Notes under the pieces: generated by a model | Databases searched by the model: none | The model's input: only the letters and a program-made list of their open reading frames with translations | What the model was told of the DNA's origin: nothing | Translations under genes and position numbers: made by a program | Shown: piece by piece, positions 42,329-51,125 of the stretch | Layout: the number at the start of each line of letters is the position of its first letter | Position numbering within the stretch: position 1 is the first letter of the stretch | DNA from: Halorussus aquaticus | Lineage (GTDB): Archaea > Halobacteriota > Halobacteria > Halobacteriales > Haladaptataceae | NCBI RefSeq assembly: GCF_024218795.1 | Contig: NZ_CP100400.1 | Span: 558,001-622,000, forward strand | DNA: 64,000 bases | Direction of reading: 5' to 3'

Positions 42329-43483
42329 ATGCCGATGAGCAAGACGCCGTACAAAGTGGTCGATTTGTTCAGCGGTGCGGGCGGTTTCTCTCTTGGCTTG
42401 GAAGAACCCGAGCGCCTCAACGGACTCGGAAACCTCGATTACGAGGGGCTTGGTTTTGAAGAAAATGCCTTCGAGACGGTACTCGCGGTCGAGAACGATG
42501 ACAATACGGCGGAAACGTTCCGCCGCAACTTCGAAAGTGAAGTTATCGAAGGAGATATCCGGGAAATCGAGTCCTTTGCGGAGTGGAGCGATGCCGACAT
42601 CGTTGTCGGGGGGCCACCGTGTCAAGGATTCTCTAACTTGAACAAGACGAAAACAGCGGAACTGGAGGACGAACGGAACACGCTTTGGCGTCACTTCATG
42701 CGGGCCGTCGAAGAAATTGACCCCGACGTATTCCTCATCGAGAACGTGCCTCGGTTCCTGAAATCGGCACAGGGCGCTCGCGCCGTGGAAATCGCAGAGA
42801 ACCACGGGTACACTACGGTGGTGGACACGCTGTGGGCACACGAGTACGGCGTCCCGCAGAAGCGGAAGCGCGCCTTCGTCATCGGGAGCAAACTCGGCGT
42901 CCCTTTCTTCCCTGAACCGTCGGGCGAATCCGAGCGCACTGTCGAAGATGCATTTGGCGATCTCCCGAAAGAACCGACGGGTGACAACTGGCACGTTTCC
43001 CGTCAACACGTGACCGACCTTAGCAAGAAACGGATGGAACACGTACCGCCAGGCGGGAACCGGACGGACATCCCGAAAGAACTCTTACCAGATTGCTGGA
43101 TAGACAAACGGGGTGGCACGGATCTGTTCGGGCGGCTGTGGTGGGATCGGCCGTCTGTCACTATTCGAACCGAGTTCTACAAACCGGAGAAGGGACGGTA
43201 CCTGCATCCGGAGGCAAATCGCTCCATCACTATCCGCGAGGGGGCACGGCTACAGACCTTCCCTGACGATTTCGAGTTCGTCGGGGCGCGGACCCGTGTC
43301 GCGCCCCAAATCGGAAACGCGGTCCCACCGAAACTGTCGTACCATCTGGGCCAGGCGATCAAAGATCACTTCGAAGGCGAGGAGAGCCAGATTATTCCAG
43401 ATGCAGATACTGAACACGAAGTGTTCGAGAAATCGTTCCGCATCGGCGAGGAGAAACAGGCTCAGTTGGCGTCCTTCGACTGA
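42329..43483 (+). CDS. DNA (cytosine-5-)-methyltransferase
   Basis: A 384-residue C5 methyltransferase. All key motifs are in order: I DLFSGAGGFSLG, IV GGPPCQGFS with catalytic Cys98, VI ENVPRF, VIII QKRKRAFVIG, then a short target-recognition region (about 210-290), IX RLQTFPDDF and X PQIGNAVPPKL. It transfers a methyl group from SAM to cytosine in a specific site, probably as the protective half of a type II system with the convergent HNH nuclease. A GGAG sequence 14 bases upstream may aid translation. Codon use is visibly less GC-rich than in flanking genes, which suggests recent transfer. ATG at 42335 is an alternative start. Confidence 0.92.
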   Translation: MPMSKTPYKVVDLFSGAGGFSLGLEEPERLNGLGNLDYEGLGFEENAFETVLAVENDDNTAETFRRNFESEVIEGDIREIESFAEWSDADIVVGGPPCQGFSNLNKTKTAELEDERNTLWRHFMRAVEEIDPDVFLIENVPRFLKSAQGARAVEIAENHGYTTVVDTLWAHEYGVPQKRKRAFVIGSKLGVPFFPEPSGESERTVEDAFGDLPKEPTGDNWHVSRQHVTDLSKKRMEHVPPGGNRTDIPKELLPDCWIDKRGGTDLFGRLWWDRPSVTIRTEFYKPEKGRYLHPEANRSITIREGARLQTFPDDFEFVGARTRVAPQIGNAVPPKLSYHLGQAIKDHFEGEESQIIPDADTEHEVFEKSFRIGEEKQAQLASFD

Positions 43484-43494
43484 CGCAATCAAGT

Positions 43495-44163
43495 TCAAGA
43501 GTCTTCTATCTGGCCGCCGCGCCGACGGTTCGCGATGTTGTCCGACGCACTCTTCCCGTGATGGCATTCGTTACACAGCGTACGGAGATTGTCGGGATCA
43601 TTTACGGCGTCTGAATTATCGTAGTCGACGAACGACTCGATATGATCCACTTCCATGTACCGAACATCCGGATGATGAGCATCGCGACCGCAGATTTCAC
43701 AGTTGCTCTGCCGTTCTAACTGCTCGTATCGCGTTTGTGCCGAGATACGGGACTTTTCTTCGATATCGCGTATCTCTACCACGAAGTAGTCGTTTTGCCC
43801 GAGTTCACTCCGCGTTCTGGTACTGTCGATTACGAAACCTTCTTGGTTCCGGAGTTCACGGACTCGGCGGGCATACTCGCTGATACCGCTGATCTGGGCG
43901 AGTCGCTCAGACCGGACCGGTTCCCCAATTTTGTCCCGGAGATACTCTCGTATTCGGCCTTTACCACTCGACTCTTGGAAGATAGCCGCGTACAGGTCCG
44001 GCTGGTGGTCGTTCAACTCGTCTATCGCTTCCATGTAGTTCGCAAAGTTATCTTCCCAGTTCTCGCGGGTCACTTCCTCAGGGTCTATTGCCTCCAATTC
44101 GTCCACGACCGTTTGCGCTTTCTCCAATACATCATCGTACGCGCTCTCCAGTTCCTTCGGCAT
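43495..44163 (-). CDS. HNH endonuclease, probable restriction enzyme
   Basis: A 222-residue protein. Residues 1-145 are helical and charged and probably recognise DNA. The C-terminal HNH domain has zinc knuckles Cys155/Cys158 and Cys197/Cys200, the EVDHIESF motif with His174 as general base, Asn192 and His201, giving a complete ββα-metal site. It should cut double-stranded DNA. It is convergent with the C5 methyltransferase, with only 11 bases between stops, which fits a type II restriction-modification pair. Its recognition site is unknown. Confidence 0.85.
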   Translation of the reverse strand: MPKELESAYDDVLEKAQTVVDELEAIDPEEVTRENWEDNFANYMEAIDELNDHQPDLYAAIFQESSGKGRIREYLRDKIGEPVRSERLAQISGISEYARRVRELRNQEGFVIDSTRTRSELGQNDYFVVEIRDIEEKSRISAQTRYEQLERQSNCEICGRDAHHPDVRYMEVDHIESFVDYDNSDAVNDPDNLRTLCNECHHGKSASDNIANRRRGGQIEDS

Positions 44164-44200
44164 CCAATCGGGCTGAAATCCTAAGCTATCACGAACCTTT

Positions 44201-44266
44201 GTTACTATATCTTGTATATCGTTACGGAATTACGTAACAAGCAACCAAGAAACGTCAGCAGTTACA
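44201..44266. promoter_or_regulatory. Candidate operator of the restriction-modification locus
   Basis: The divergent region between the nuclease and the regulator contains a dyad GTTACG-N6-CGTAAC (44221-44238) and two more GTTAC half-sites (44201-44205 and 44261-44265). AT-rich TATA-like runs lie among them. The arrangement suits binding by the adjacent winged-helix protein, as C-proteins do in bacterial systems. Confidence 0.5.
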
Positions 44267-44274
44267 TAGCAGTA

Positions 44275-44571
44275 ATGGAACTGATTGCTGTCAGTAAAGC
44301 CCTGTCTAACGAAACACGGTTGCGACTGCTGAAACTTATCGCGGAGGAACCCGGCTCGGCAACACGTCTCCACCAACGGTACGTCGACGAATACAGCGAC
44401 CAGAAACACCGGGAAAGCATTTATCGTGCTCTCGAAACCCTCGTCGACGCAGAGTTACTTGTGAAAGAATACCAGAAAGAGGCGGGACTGATTTACCACC
44501 TCGCTCATGAGCAGATCGTAGTTGAGCTTCCGACGGGGGACGTTACTCCACTCTCGACGGATGTTCTGTGA
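44275..44571 (+). CDS. Winged-helix (ArsR-like) regulator of the R-M locus
   Basis: A 98-residue protein: ISNETRLRLLKLIAEEP-type helix (here KALSNETRLRLLKLIAEE), a recognition helix around HRESIYRALETLVDAELL and a short wing ending LIYHLAHEQIVVELP. No metal-binding Cys is seen. It is divergent from the HNH nuclease gene and its codon use matches the island. The likely job is control of nuclease expression; this is inference from position. A longer frame begins at 44212 but would cover the promoter. Confidence 0.75.
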   Translation: MELIAVSKALSNETRLRLLKLIAEEPGSATRLHQRYVDEYSDQKHRESIYRALETLVDAELLVKEYQKEAGLIYHLAHEQIVVELPTGDVTPLSTDVL

Positions 44572-44974
44572 GCGGGCAGCAAGGTTTCTCGTCGAAGCGG
44601 AACGGTGGAGCAATCGGCGAACAGCCACTCCCGAATTTAGCCTGTGAACCGCCTCGTACTGAAGCATCCGGTAAGTAGGATTGTTCGTTTTAACTCCCTC
44701 TATTCGTACTTGGACTTTTTGACTACACAATTTGACCTATAAACGTTCTATAGCGTACGTAAGCGTCACAACCGCCTCATTCCGTTCTCGACGGGAGCAC
44801 CGAACGCTATTTCTTTGTTCGGCGGTTCGTTGGCGGTCTACTGAAGAAATGAGGCACAACGCCGACGCTGAGACGCAGTCAAACTCCGACGCCGACGAGG
44901 AGTCCTCCGCCGTAACTGAAGCGCCCACTTCAGCCTACAGAAAGCGTTTATCCCGACCCGTGGAACGTCCGGCC
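44572..44974. other. Gene-free AT-leaning stretch after the R-M island
   Basis: A 400-base region between the regulator and the serpin gene. It contains TATA-like and T-rich segments and open frames in both strands, none with convincing protein character. It may hold remnants of a lost gene or the edge of the island. The serpin promoter (CGTTTATC) is at its right end. Confidence 0.4.
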
Positions 44975-46393
44975 ATGACCCTCCGACGCCGCGAAACCCT
45001 CGCTCTCTCTGGTGCTTTCCTCGCCGGACTCGCTGGCTGTACGGGAAGCGACGACCCGCAGACGACCGGCGAGACTCCCGCGAACGAATCGCCGACCGAC
45101 GAGACGCCCGGGACGACCACCGGAGAATCGCCCGGTTTCGAGGACCTCGACGCACCGCCGTTTCCCGAAATCGACCCGGTGACCGACCCCGAAGTCCCTG
45201 AAGACCTGCTCGCCGACCAGATTCGCGGGAACGCCGCGTTCGCGCTCGACCTGCTCGCGGTCCTGCGCGACCAGCGGGACGACCCGAACCTGTTTCTCTC
45301 GCCCTACAGCGTCTCGGTCGCGCTGGCGATGACGTACGCCGGTGCCCGCGGGAGTACCGCCGCGGAGATGGCCGACGCGCTCCACTTCGTCCTCGACCGG
45401 GAGAACCTCCACGGGGCGTTCGCGTCGCTGGACGCCGAGTTCGAGCGACGAAACGCCGACGGACAGGAGGCGAGCGGCCGGGTGATGACCGAACGCGAAG
45501 CGGACGCGGGTCCGGCCTTCGAGTTCACGACGGCGAACAGCGTGTGGGGACAAAAGGGGTTCCCCTTCCGCGAGGCGTTCCTCGACCTCCTCGACGCGTA
45601 CTACGGCGCGGGCCTGCGACTCGCCGACTTCTCGGGCGACCCCGAGGCGGCCCGGAAGCGAATCAACTCGTGGGTCGCCGACAACACCGGAGACCGCACC
45701 GAGGACCTGCTTCCGCGGGGGTCCATCGACGAGGCGACTCGCCTCGTGCTGACCAACGCCGTCTACTTCTCGGCGCGGTGGCGTCTCCCGTTCTCCGAGG
45801 ACGAGACCGAGGACAGGGCGTTCACGTCGCTCGGCGGTTCGACCGCACAGGTCCCGACGATGCACCAGTCCGTCGAGACTCAGTACGCCCGAATCGACGG
45901 CCACCAACTGGTCGAACTCCCCTACGCCAACCGCCAGACGAGCATGGTCGTCGTCCTCCCCGCCGAGGGCGAGTTCGCGGCCTTCGAGGAGTCGCTGACG
46001 GTGGACCGACTCGCCACCATGCTGGACCGGACCAGCGACGCGCTGGTGGACCTCGCGCTCCCGAAGTTCGAAGTCGAGTCGTCGTTCAGTCTCGTAGAGG
46101 CGATGCAGTCGCTCGGCGTGACGGAGGCGTTCACGCCGTCCGCGGACCTGACCGGAATGAGCGAGGCGGCGGGCGAGGACCTGTTCGTCGCCGACGTGGT
46201 CCACCAGAGTTTCGTGTCGGTGGACGAGCGCGGCACCGAGGCGGCGGCCGCGACGGCCGCGATAATCGCGGAGGACGCCCCACCCAAGCAGGTCGAGATG
46301 ACCGTCAACCGGCCGTTCCTCTTCTACGTCCGGGACCGCCCGACCGAGACGCCGCTGTTCCTCGGGCGCGTAACCGACCTCTCCGGCGGGTGA
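44975..46393 (+). CDS. Serpin (serine protease inhibitor), Tat lipoprotein
   Basis: A 472-residue serpin. The signal LRRRETLALSGAFLAGLAGC has a twin-arginine pair and lipobox, so it should be lipid-anchored on the cell surface. After an acidic Thr/Pro spacer, the serpin fold starts near residue 80 (NAAFALDLLAVL, NLFLSPYSVSVALAMTYAGARG). The reactive loop has the inhibitory-type hinge GTEAAAATAAI, followed by the scissile region AEDAPPK and the C-terminal NRPFLFYVRD. Small residues in the hinge indicate true inhibition. The TATA box CGTTTATC about 27 bases before the ATG rules out the longer upstream frame. Target protease unknown; a secreted S1 protease is encoded 34 kb away in this window. 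Confidence 0.9.
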   Translation: MTLRRRETLALSGAFLAGLAGCTGSDDPQTTGETPANESPTDETPGTTTGESPGFEDLDAPPFPEIDPVTDPEVPEDLLADQIRGNAAFALDLLAVLRDQRDDPNLFLSPYSVSVALAMTYAGARGSTAAEMADALHFVLDRENLHGAFASLDAEFERRNADGQEASGRVMTEREADAGPAFEFTTANSVWGQKGFPFREAFLDLLDAYYGAGLRLADFSGDPEAARKRINSWVADNTGDRTEDLLPRGSIDEATRLVLTNAVYFSARWRLPFSEDETEDRAFTSLGGSTAQVPTMHQSVETQYARIDGHQLVELPYANRQTSMVVVLPAEGEFAAFEESLTVDRLATMLDRTSDALVDLALPKFEVESSFSLVEAMQSLGVTEAFTPSADLTGMSEAAGEDLFVADVVHQSFVSVDERGTEAAAATAAIIAEDAPPKQVEMTVNRPFLFYVRDRPTETPLFLGRVTDLSGG

Positions 46394-46420
46394 CCGCTCG
46401 CCATCTCCGGCGAGTGACCG
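46381..46420 (+). terminator. Repeat and hairpin at the end of the serpin gene
   Basis: A 16-base sequence spanning the serpin stop recurs with one change 24 bases later. The second copy also pairs with the spacer to give a 6-base stem (CTCGCC/GGCGAG, 46397-46414). It may work as a terminator; the following A-rich stretch is short. Confidence 0.35.
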
Positions 46421-46584
46421 ACCGTCAGACGTCCCGAAAAATATCGGACTGCACTGCCCGCCCCGGACCCGGCGCATCGGCGTTCGTCCGTGCAAGCAAA
46501 TCCCTAGTTCGAAGCGGACCCGATGCGCCCGCCGTCTCCGGAGTTCGCTTCACCTCGTTACACTTCGTCGGGCCGACCGCGAGG

Positions 46585-47874
46585 TTACGGCCAGAGTCCT
46601 CTGGTCTCCTTGGCCTCCCCGACCCGTTCGAGTGCGACGACGTAGGCGGCGTCGCGCCAACTCACGTCGCGGGCCTCGACTTCGCTCCGCACGTCGTCCC
46701 ACGCCGAGAGCATCTGCGATTCGAGTTCGTCGTTGACGCGTTCGAGCGACCACTGGCGGCGGTTGATGTCCTGCAACCACTCGAAGTACGAGACGGTGAC
46801 CCCGCCCGCGTTCGCGAGGATGTCCGGAATCACGGGGACGCCGCGCTCCGCCAGAATCGTGTCGGCCGCGGAGGTCGTCGGACCGTTCGCGCCCTCCACG
46901 ACGATGTCGGCCTGCACGTCGTCGGCGTTGTCCGCGGTGAGGACGTTGCCGACGGCGGCCGGAATCAGCACGTCCACGTCGAGTTCGAGTACCTCCTCGT
47001 TCGTGAGCGTGTTCGGCGCGTCGTAACTCATCACGGCCTCGGGTTCCTCCTCGTGGGAGGGGACCGCGTGCGTGTCGAGACCGGTCGTGTCGTAGGCCGC
47101 GCCGTTCACGTCGCTGACCGCGACCACGGTCGCGCCCCAGTCGTCGAGCAGGCGGGCGGCGTTCGCGCCGACCGACCCGAAGCCCTGTACTGCGACTGTG
47201 GCCTCGTCCGCGTTCTTGCCGTAGTACCGGAGCGCCTCGCGGGCGACGATGGCGACCGAGCGACCGGGCGCTTCCTCGCGGCCCTCGCTCCCGCCGATGA
47301 CGGGCGGTTTCCCCGTGACGACGCCGGGGACGGTCTCGCCCTCCTGCATCGAGTAGGCGTCCATGAACCACGCCATCGTCTGGGCGTCGGTGCCCATGTC
47401 GGGCGCGGGGATGTCCTGTTTGGGCCCGATGGTGTCCCGAATCTCCTCGGCGAACCGTCGGGTCAGTCGCTCCTTCTCGGCGGTGGTCAGTTCCTTCGGA
47501 TTCACGACCACGCCGCCCTTCGCGCCGCCGAACGGCAGGTCCATCACGGCGCACTTCCACGTCATCCACATCGACAGGCCGACGCACTCCTCGGCGGTCA
47601 CCTCCGGGTGGAAGCGCAGACCGCCCTTGTAGGGACCGCGCACGTCGTCGTGCTGGGCGCGGTAGCCCGTGTACACCTCGACCGACCCGTCGTCGCGCTT
47701 CAGCGGAACGCCGACTTCGACGACCCGCGTCGGGTGTTTGAGCCGTTCGATGACGCCGTCGTCCACGTTCACCTGCGTCGCCGCCGCCGAGAGCTGTCGA
47801 AGCGCCGTTTCGAGCGCCGATTCGGTCTCGGAGTACTCCTCGTCGTCGCTGTCTTCGAGGGTGTTAGTCGCCAT
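46585..47874 (-). CDS. gdhB: Glutamate dehydrogenase
   Basis: A 429-residue Glu/Leu/Phe/Val dehydrogenase that interconverts glutamate with 2-oxoglutarate and ammonia. The catalytic segment is [11 protein letters not shown], with the reactive Lys, preceded by [11 protein letters not shown]; the nucleotide-binding motif is [14 protein letters not shown]. The C-terminal region ([18 protein letters not shown]) is typical. NAD or NADP preference is not clear. The gdhB symbol follows haloarchaeal usage and paralogue identity is not certain. A rubrerythrin-like gene ends 15 bases upstream on the same strand. Confidence 0.93.
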   Translation of the reverse strand: MATNTLEDSDDEEYSETESALETALRQLSAAATQVNVDDGVIERLKHPTRVVEVGVPLKRDDGSVEVYTGYRAQHDDVRGPYKGGLRFHPEVTAEECVGLSMWMTWKCAVMDLPFGGAKGGVVVNPKELTTAEKERLTRRFAEEIRDTIGPKQDIPAPDMGTDAQTMAWFMDAYSMQEGETVPGVVTGKPPVIGGSEGREEAPGRSVAIVAREALRYYGKNADEATVAVQGFGSVGANAARLLDDWGATVVAVSDVNGAAYDTTGLDTHAVPSHEEEPEAVMSYDAPNTLTNEEVLELDVDVLIPAAVGNVLTADNADDVQADIVVEGANGPTTSAADTILAERGVPVIPDILANAGGVTVSYFEWLQDINRRQWSLERVNDELESQMLSAWDDVRSEVEARDVSWRDAAYVVALERVGEAKETRGLWP

Positions 47875-47889
47875 GAGTTTCGGAGGGAA

Positions 47890-48039
47890 TCACTCGCAGG
47901 GCATCCGTCGATTGCGCATCGTGGTCCCGCAGTCGTCACAACCGCCGGGGTGACTGCCAGCGTGTACCGTCGTCCCGCAGTTTAGACACTCGTACTCGTA
48001 CTCTGCGCTCGCCTCGTAGTCGGGGTCGCGGTCTCTCAT
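47890..48039 (-). CDS. Rubrerythrin-like zinc/iron knuckle protein
   Basis: A 49-residue protein, too short for routine open-frame lists. It has the pair CLNCG and CDDCG separated by about 13 residues, with the spacer GTTVHAGSHPGG, as in the small rubrerythrin-like (rubredoxin-like knuckle) proteins of haloarchaea. The C-terminus is RRMPCE. It would bind Zn or Fe. It lies 15 bases before gdhB on the same strand, so co-transcription is likely. Function unknown. Confidence 0.75.
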   Translation of the reverse strand: MRDRDPDYEASAEYEYECLNCGTTVHAGSHPGGCDDCGTTMRNRRMPCE

Positions 48040-48081
48040 TCGGTAAAAATTGCTACGCACTGCGGTATCATGGACGGCGTT

Positions 48082-48128
48082 GTTGAATAGTAACCCGTGA
48101 CGAGTCGGTTCGGGGGTTACTATTCAAC
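48082..48128. repeat. 15-base perfect inverted repeat
   Basis: GTTGAATAGTAACCC (48082-48096) and its exact reverse complement (48114-48128) flank a 17-base spacer. The right arm covers the end of the bat-type regulator gene, including its stop codon. It forms a very stable hairpin in RNA and may be the terminator of that gene; a miniature mobile-element remnant is an alternative. Confidence 0.65.
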
Positions 48129-50987
48129 CCCGGTCGGCTGCGGCCGGTTCTCGAACAGCGACGCGAACAGTTTCCGCTGGATTCGCCGGACGTGGTCGTA
48201 GAACGCCGTGTGCGAGATGTCCAGCATCGACGCCACGTCTCGTCCGGTCACGTCGCGCTGGGAGTCGAAGAATCCGGCGTGGTAGGCCATCTGAGCGACC
48301 TCTAGCTGCCGTTCCGTGAGGTCGTCGAGGAAACGGCCGGGACGACCCTTCGTCTCTAGCGCCCGAGTCCGCTCGCGCTGAGCGACCGGTTCGGCCCCGT
48401 CGTACGTGTTCGAGACGACTTCGTCTATCGACCGGGTCGTGATCGAGTCGGGCACGTCCACGGTCAGCGAGAGACCCTCCGGGGTCGCCCGTAGTCGTCT
48501 GCGGACCGCCCCGTGGTCGGCGAGGACGGTCGTCACGAAATCGCCGCGGACTCCCAACCCGAGGAGACCCCCGTCGTCGGTCGTCCGCACTCGCTCCGCG
48601 TCCGTGATTCCGACGAAGTCCGCCGTCGCTTCGACCACGCGGTCGAGGGTCGCCCCTTCGACGGTGACGAAGACGAGCGTCGTCTCGTCGTCCCGGTCCA
48701 CGTCGCCCTCGACTTCCAGCGACGCGCCGGTCTCGCTCGCCAGTCGGTGCAGCACCGCGGTCGGGTCCGAAATCCGGTATTCGAGTTCGACTACCGCGTC
48801 GCTTCGGAGCGCCTCTTTCCGCTGGACCGCGTTGATGGCCGACGCCACCGTGTCGCCGAGTTCGCGGAGGACCGACCGAACCATGTCGTCGAAGGCGTCC
48901 GGGCGGTCGGCGTAGACGGTCAGCGTCCCGAACAACACGTCGTCGTACGTGAGCGGAATCGACAGCACCGACTGGAAGTCGCGCGACACCGCCTCCTTGC
49001 ACCACCGGCCCGTCCGGAGGTGGTCGGCGACGTTCGAGACGTGCGTCGCCTCGCGCTCGTCGGCGGTCCGGACGCTCGGTTCGACGGTCCCGGCGTCGGC
49101 ACCGGACTCCAGCGGAACGCTGTCGAGATACCCCCGCTCGTCTCCGGCCCACGCTCGCGGACGGAGCGTCCGGTCCAGCGCCGTGGTCTCGCCGATCCAC
49201 GCGAACCGGAACCGGTCGTCGGCGGTCAGTCGCTCGCAGACGGCCGTCTCTATCCGTTCGCGGGACTCGGCACCGACCAGCGCCTGGTCTATCTCGCGGA
49301 TGAACTCGTTCACCCCGTTCAGTTTCGAGAGGCGCTCGTTCTGGCGTTTCAGCGTCCGGTCGCGCTCCCGGAGTTCGTTCTCGCGCTCCACGCGGTCGAA
49401 CGCCGCCTCGGTCGTCGCGGCCAGCAGTTCCGTGACCTCCTCGCCGACCTCGTCGAACGTCTCCTCCTGGACGGTGGCCGCCACGAAGACGCCGTGGTCG
49501 CCCAGCGGTACGGCCACGTAGTCGCCGAGCGCCGAGAGGAGCGTCCGCTGGCGCCCGTCGCGTTCGGCGCGTTCGCGGGTCCGGGTCTCGTCCTCGACGA
49601 AGGCGCGACTGACCGCGCTCGCACCGTCGAGTCGGAGTTCGGGGAGCGACCCGACCAGTTCGGAGAACTCGTCGGACACTGCCGTCGGGGAGAGGACGTT
49701 CTCGTCGCGGTCGAACTGGTAGACCGCCACGGCGGCCGACGGGAGAATCGAGGCCGCGTCCGTCACGACGCGGTCGGCTATCTCGGGTTTGGTCTCGGCG
49801 TAGAGCATGCTCCGACTGGTCTCGTGGAGTTGCGTGAGCGCCCGTTCGCGCTGTTTCCGCTTGGTGATGTCGCGGCAACTGTACAGGGTCGTTCCGCCCT
49901 GAATCGAGACCTGTCTGACGTTGACTAGCAGGGTGTGTTCCCGGCCGTACTTGTCCGTCGCGGTGCATTCGAGGTTGGTGAGGACGCCTTCGGACTCGAG
50001 TCGCTCGCGGTCGAAGAGGTCCTCGCCGAGCAGCACGTCGATGGTGCCGAGGTCGTGAATCTCTTCGGCGGTGTGACCGAAGATGAAGTGGACGTTCGGA
50101 CAGACGTACGTGAACTCGCCGTCGTCGTCGGTGACGAGGACGGTGTCGGTCATGTTGTTCAGCGTGACGCGGTGCAGTTCCTCCGACTCGCGGAGTTCCT
50201 CTTCCAATCGGACGCGCTCGGCGACTCGGCGACCCTCCACGACGAGGTGAGTGACTTCGCCGTCGTCGTCCGTGACCGGCCGGACCGTGAACTCGCATCG
50301 ACCCTCGCCGGTCTCGTCCGGAAGCCGAGCCTCGAAGTCGGCGTACTCGCCGCGGCGGGCGCGATGCACTGCCTGCTGAAGTTCTCGTTGGGAGTTGTCG
50401 GCCCACGGGAGTCCCCAGAACCGCTTGCCGAGGACCGCACGCTCGTCGGTGTCCAGCAGTTCGAGCGCGCCGCGATTCACGCGCACGACGGTCCCGTCGG
50501 CGTCGAGGACGGCCCAGAATCGGTCGGGTGTGGCGAAGACCGACTCGAACTGGTCGGCCCTCGCGGTCCGTCGGTACTCCTCGTCGCGTCGCTCGACCGC
50601 CGCTCGACACCGACGCCGGAGGTCCTCCGAGTCGGCGTCAGCAGGGACGTAGTCGGCGACGCCCGCGTCGATGGCCTCGCTGGCGAGCGATTCGCTTCCG
50701 TCCTCCGGCGCGAGGACGAACGGAGCGGCGACGCCGTGCGAGCGCAGGTCGGCCAACAGGTCGAGACCCGTCGTCCCGTCGAGGCGACGCGCACTGACCA
50801 CGCAATCGACCGTGGCGTGTCGGTCGGTCGCCGCCGTTATCGCCGCCTCGGCCGTCGAGACAGTCCGCACCGAGAACGCGTCGTCGTCCGCGAACGTCGG
50901 TCGAAGCCCCTCGCGCCACTGCTCCGACCCCGCGAGGAGGACGCCGACGCGGTCGGTGTCGGTTCGGGGTGACCGGGTCGTATCCAT
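48120..50987 (-). CDS. Multidomain PAS/GAF sensor with bat-type HTH
   Basis: A 955-residue soluble regulator. In order: a receiver-like domain (about 15-120) in which the usual phospho-acceptor Asp is replaced in VVSARRLDG; two PAS domains (about 145-260 and 270-390, with FTYVCPNVHFIFGHTAEEI in the second); two GAF-type regions (about 410-550 and 580-720); a bat-associated domain; and a C-terminal HTH_10 with DLTERQLEVAQMAYHAGFFD and ASMLDISHTAFYDHVRRIQRKL. It should sense redox, light or small molecules and control transcription. The ATG at 50987 is used; the extension upstream is Arg-rich and not domain-like. The gene ends inside a 15-base inverted repeat. Confidence 0.85.
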   Translation of the reverse strand: MDTTRSPRTDTDRVGVLLAGSEQWREGLRPTFADDDAFSVRTVSTAEAAITAATDRHATVDCVVSARRLDGTTGLDLLADLRSHGVAAPFVLAPEDGSESLASEAIDAGVADYVPADADSEDLRRRCRAAVERRDEEYRRTARADQFESVFATPDRFWAVLDADGTVVRVNRGALELLDTDERAVLGKRFWGLPWADNSQRELQQAVHRARRGEYADFEARLPDETGEGRCEFTVRPVTDDDGEVTHLVVEGRRVAERVRLEEELRESEELHRVTLNNMTDTVLVTDDDGEFTYVCPNVHFIFGHTAEEIHDLGTIDVLLGEDLFDRERLESEGVLTNLECTATDKYGREHTLLVNVRQVSIQGGTTLYSCRDITKRKQRERALTQLHETSRSMLYAETKPEIADRVVTDAASILPSAAVAVYQFDRDENVLSPTAVSDEFSELVGSLPELRLDGASAVSRAFVEDETRTRERAERDGRQRTLLSALGDYVAVPLGDHGVFVAATVQEETFDEVGEEVTELLAATTEAAFDRVERENELRERDRTLKRQNERLSKLNGVNEFIREIDQALVGAESRERIETAVCERLTADDRFRFAWIGETTALDRTLRPRAWAGDERGYLDSVPLESGADAGTVEPSVRTADEREATHVSNVADHLRTGRWCKEAVSRDFQSVLSIPLTYDDVLFGTLTVYADRPDAFDDMVRSVLRELGDTVASAINAVQRKEALRSDAVVELEYRISDPTAVLHRLASETGASLEVEGDVDRDDETTLVFVTVEGATLDRVVEATADFVGITDAERVRTTDDGGLLGLGVRGDFVTTVLADHGAVRRRLRATPEGLSLTVDVPDSITTRSIDEVVSNTYDGAEPVAQRERTRALETKGRPGRFLDDLTERQLEVAQMAYHAGFFDSQRDVTGRDVASMLDISHTAFYDHVRRIQRKLFASLFENRPQPTGVE

Positions 50988-51125
50988 CGTCGCAGTCTTC
51001 GCGCTCGTACCGTTAAGAGTCTCGGTTGTCCGATGCCGCGACCTCCGCCACGGACCGGTCGCGCGACGTTCTCGTTCCGTCGGTCGGGACACACCTATTT
51101 GACGCTCGCCTCCGACCACCTTCCT

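Noticed and set aside
44732..44974. N-terminal extension of the serpin
   Set aside because: A TATA box at 44945-44952 and a complete Tat lipoprotein signal beginning at 44975 fix the later start.
45544..47985. An 813-codon plus-strand open frame
   Set aside because: Out of frame with the serpin and antisense to glutamate dehydrogenase; Arg/Pro-rich translation.
48124..50610. An 828-codon minus-strand open frame inside the sensor gene
   Set aside because: Same strand but different frame from the PAS/GAF gene, which has clear domains and acidic composition.
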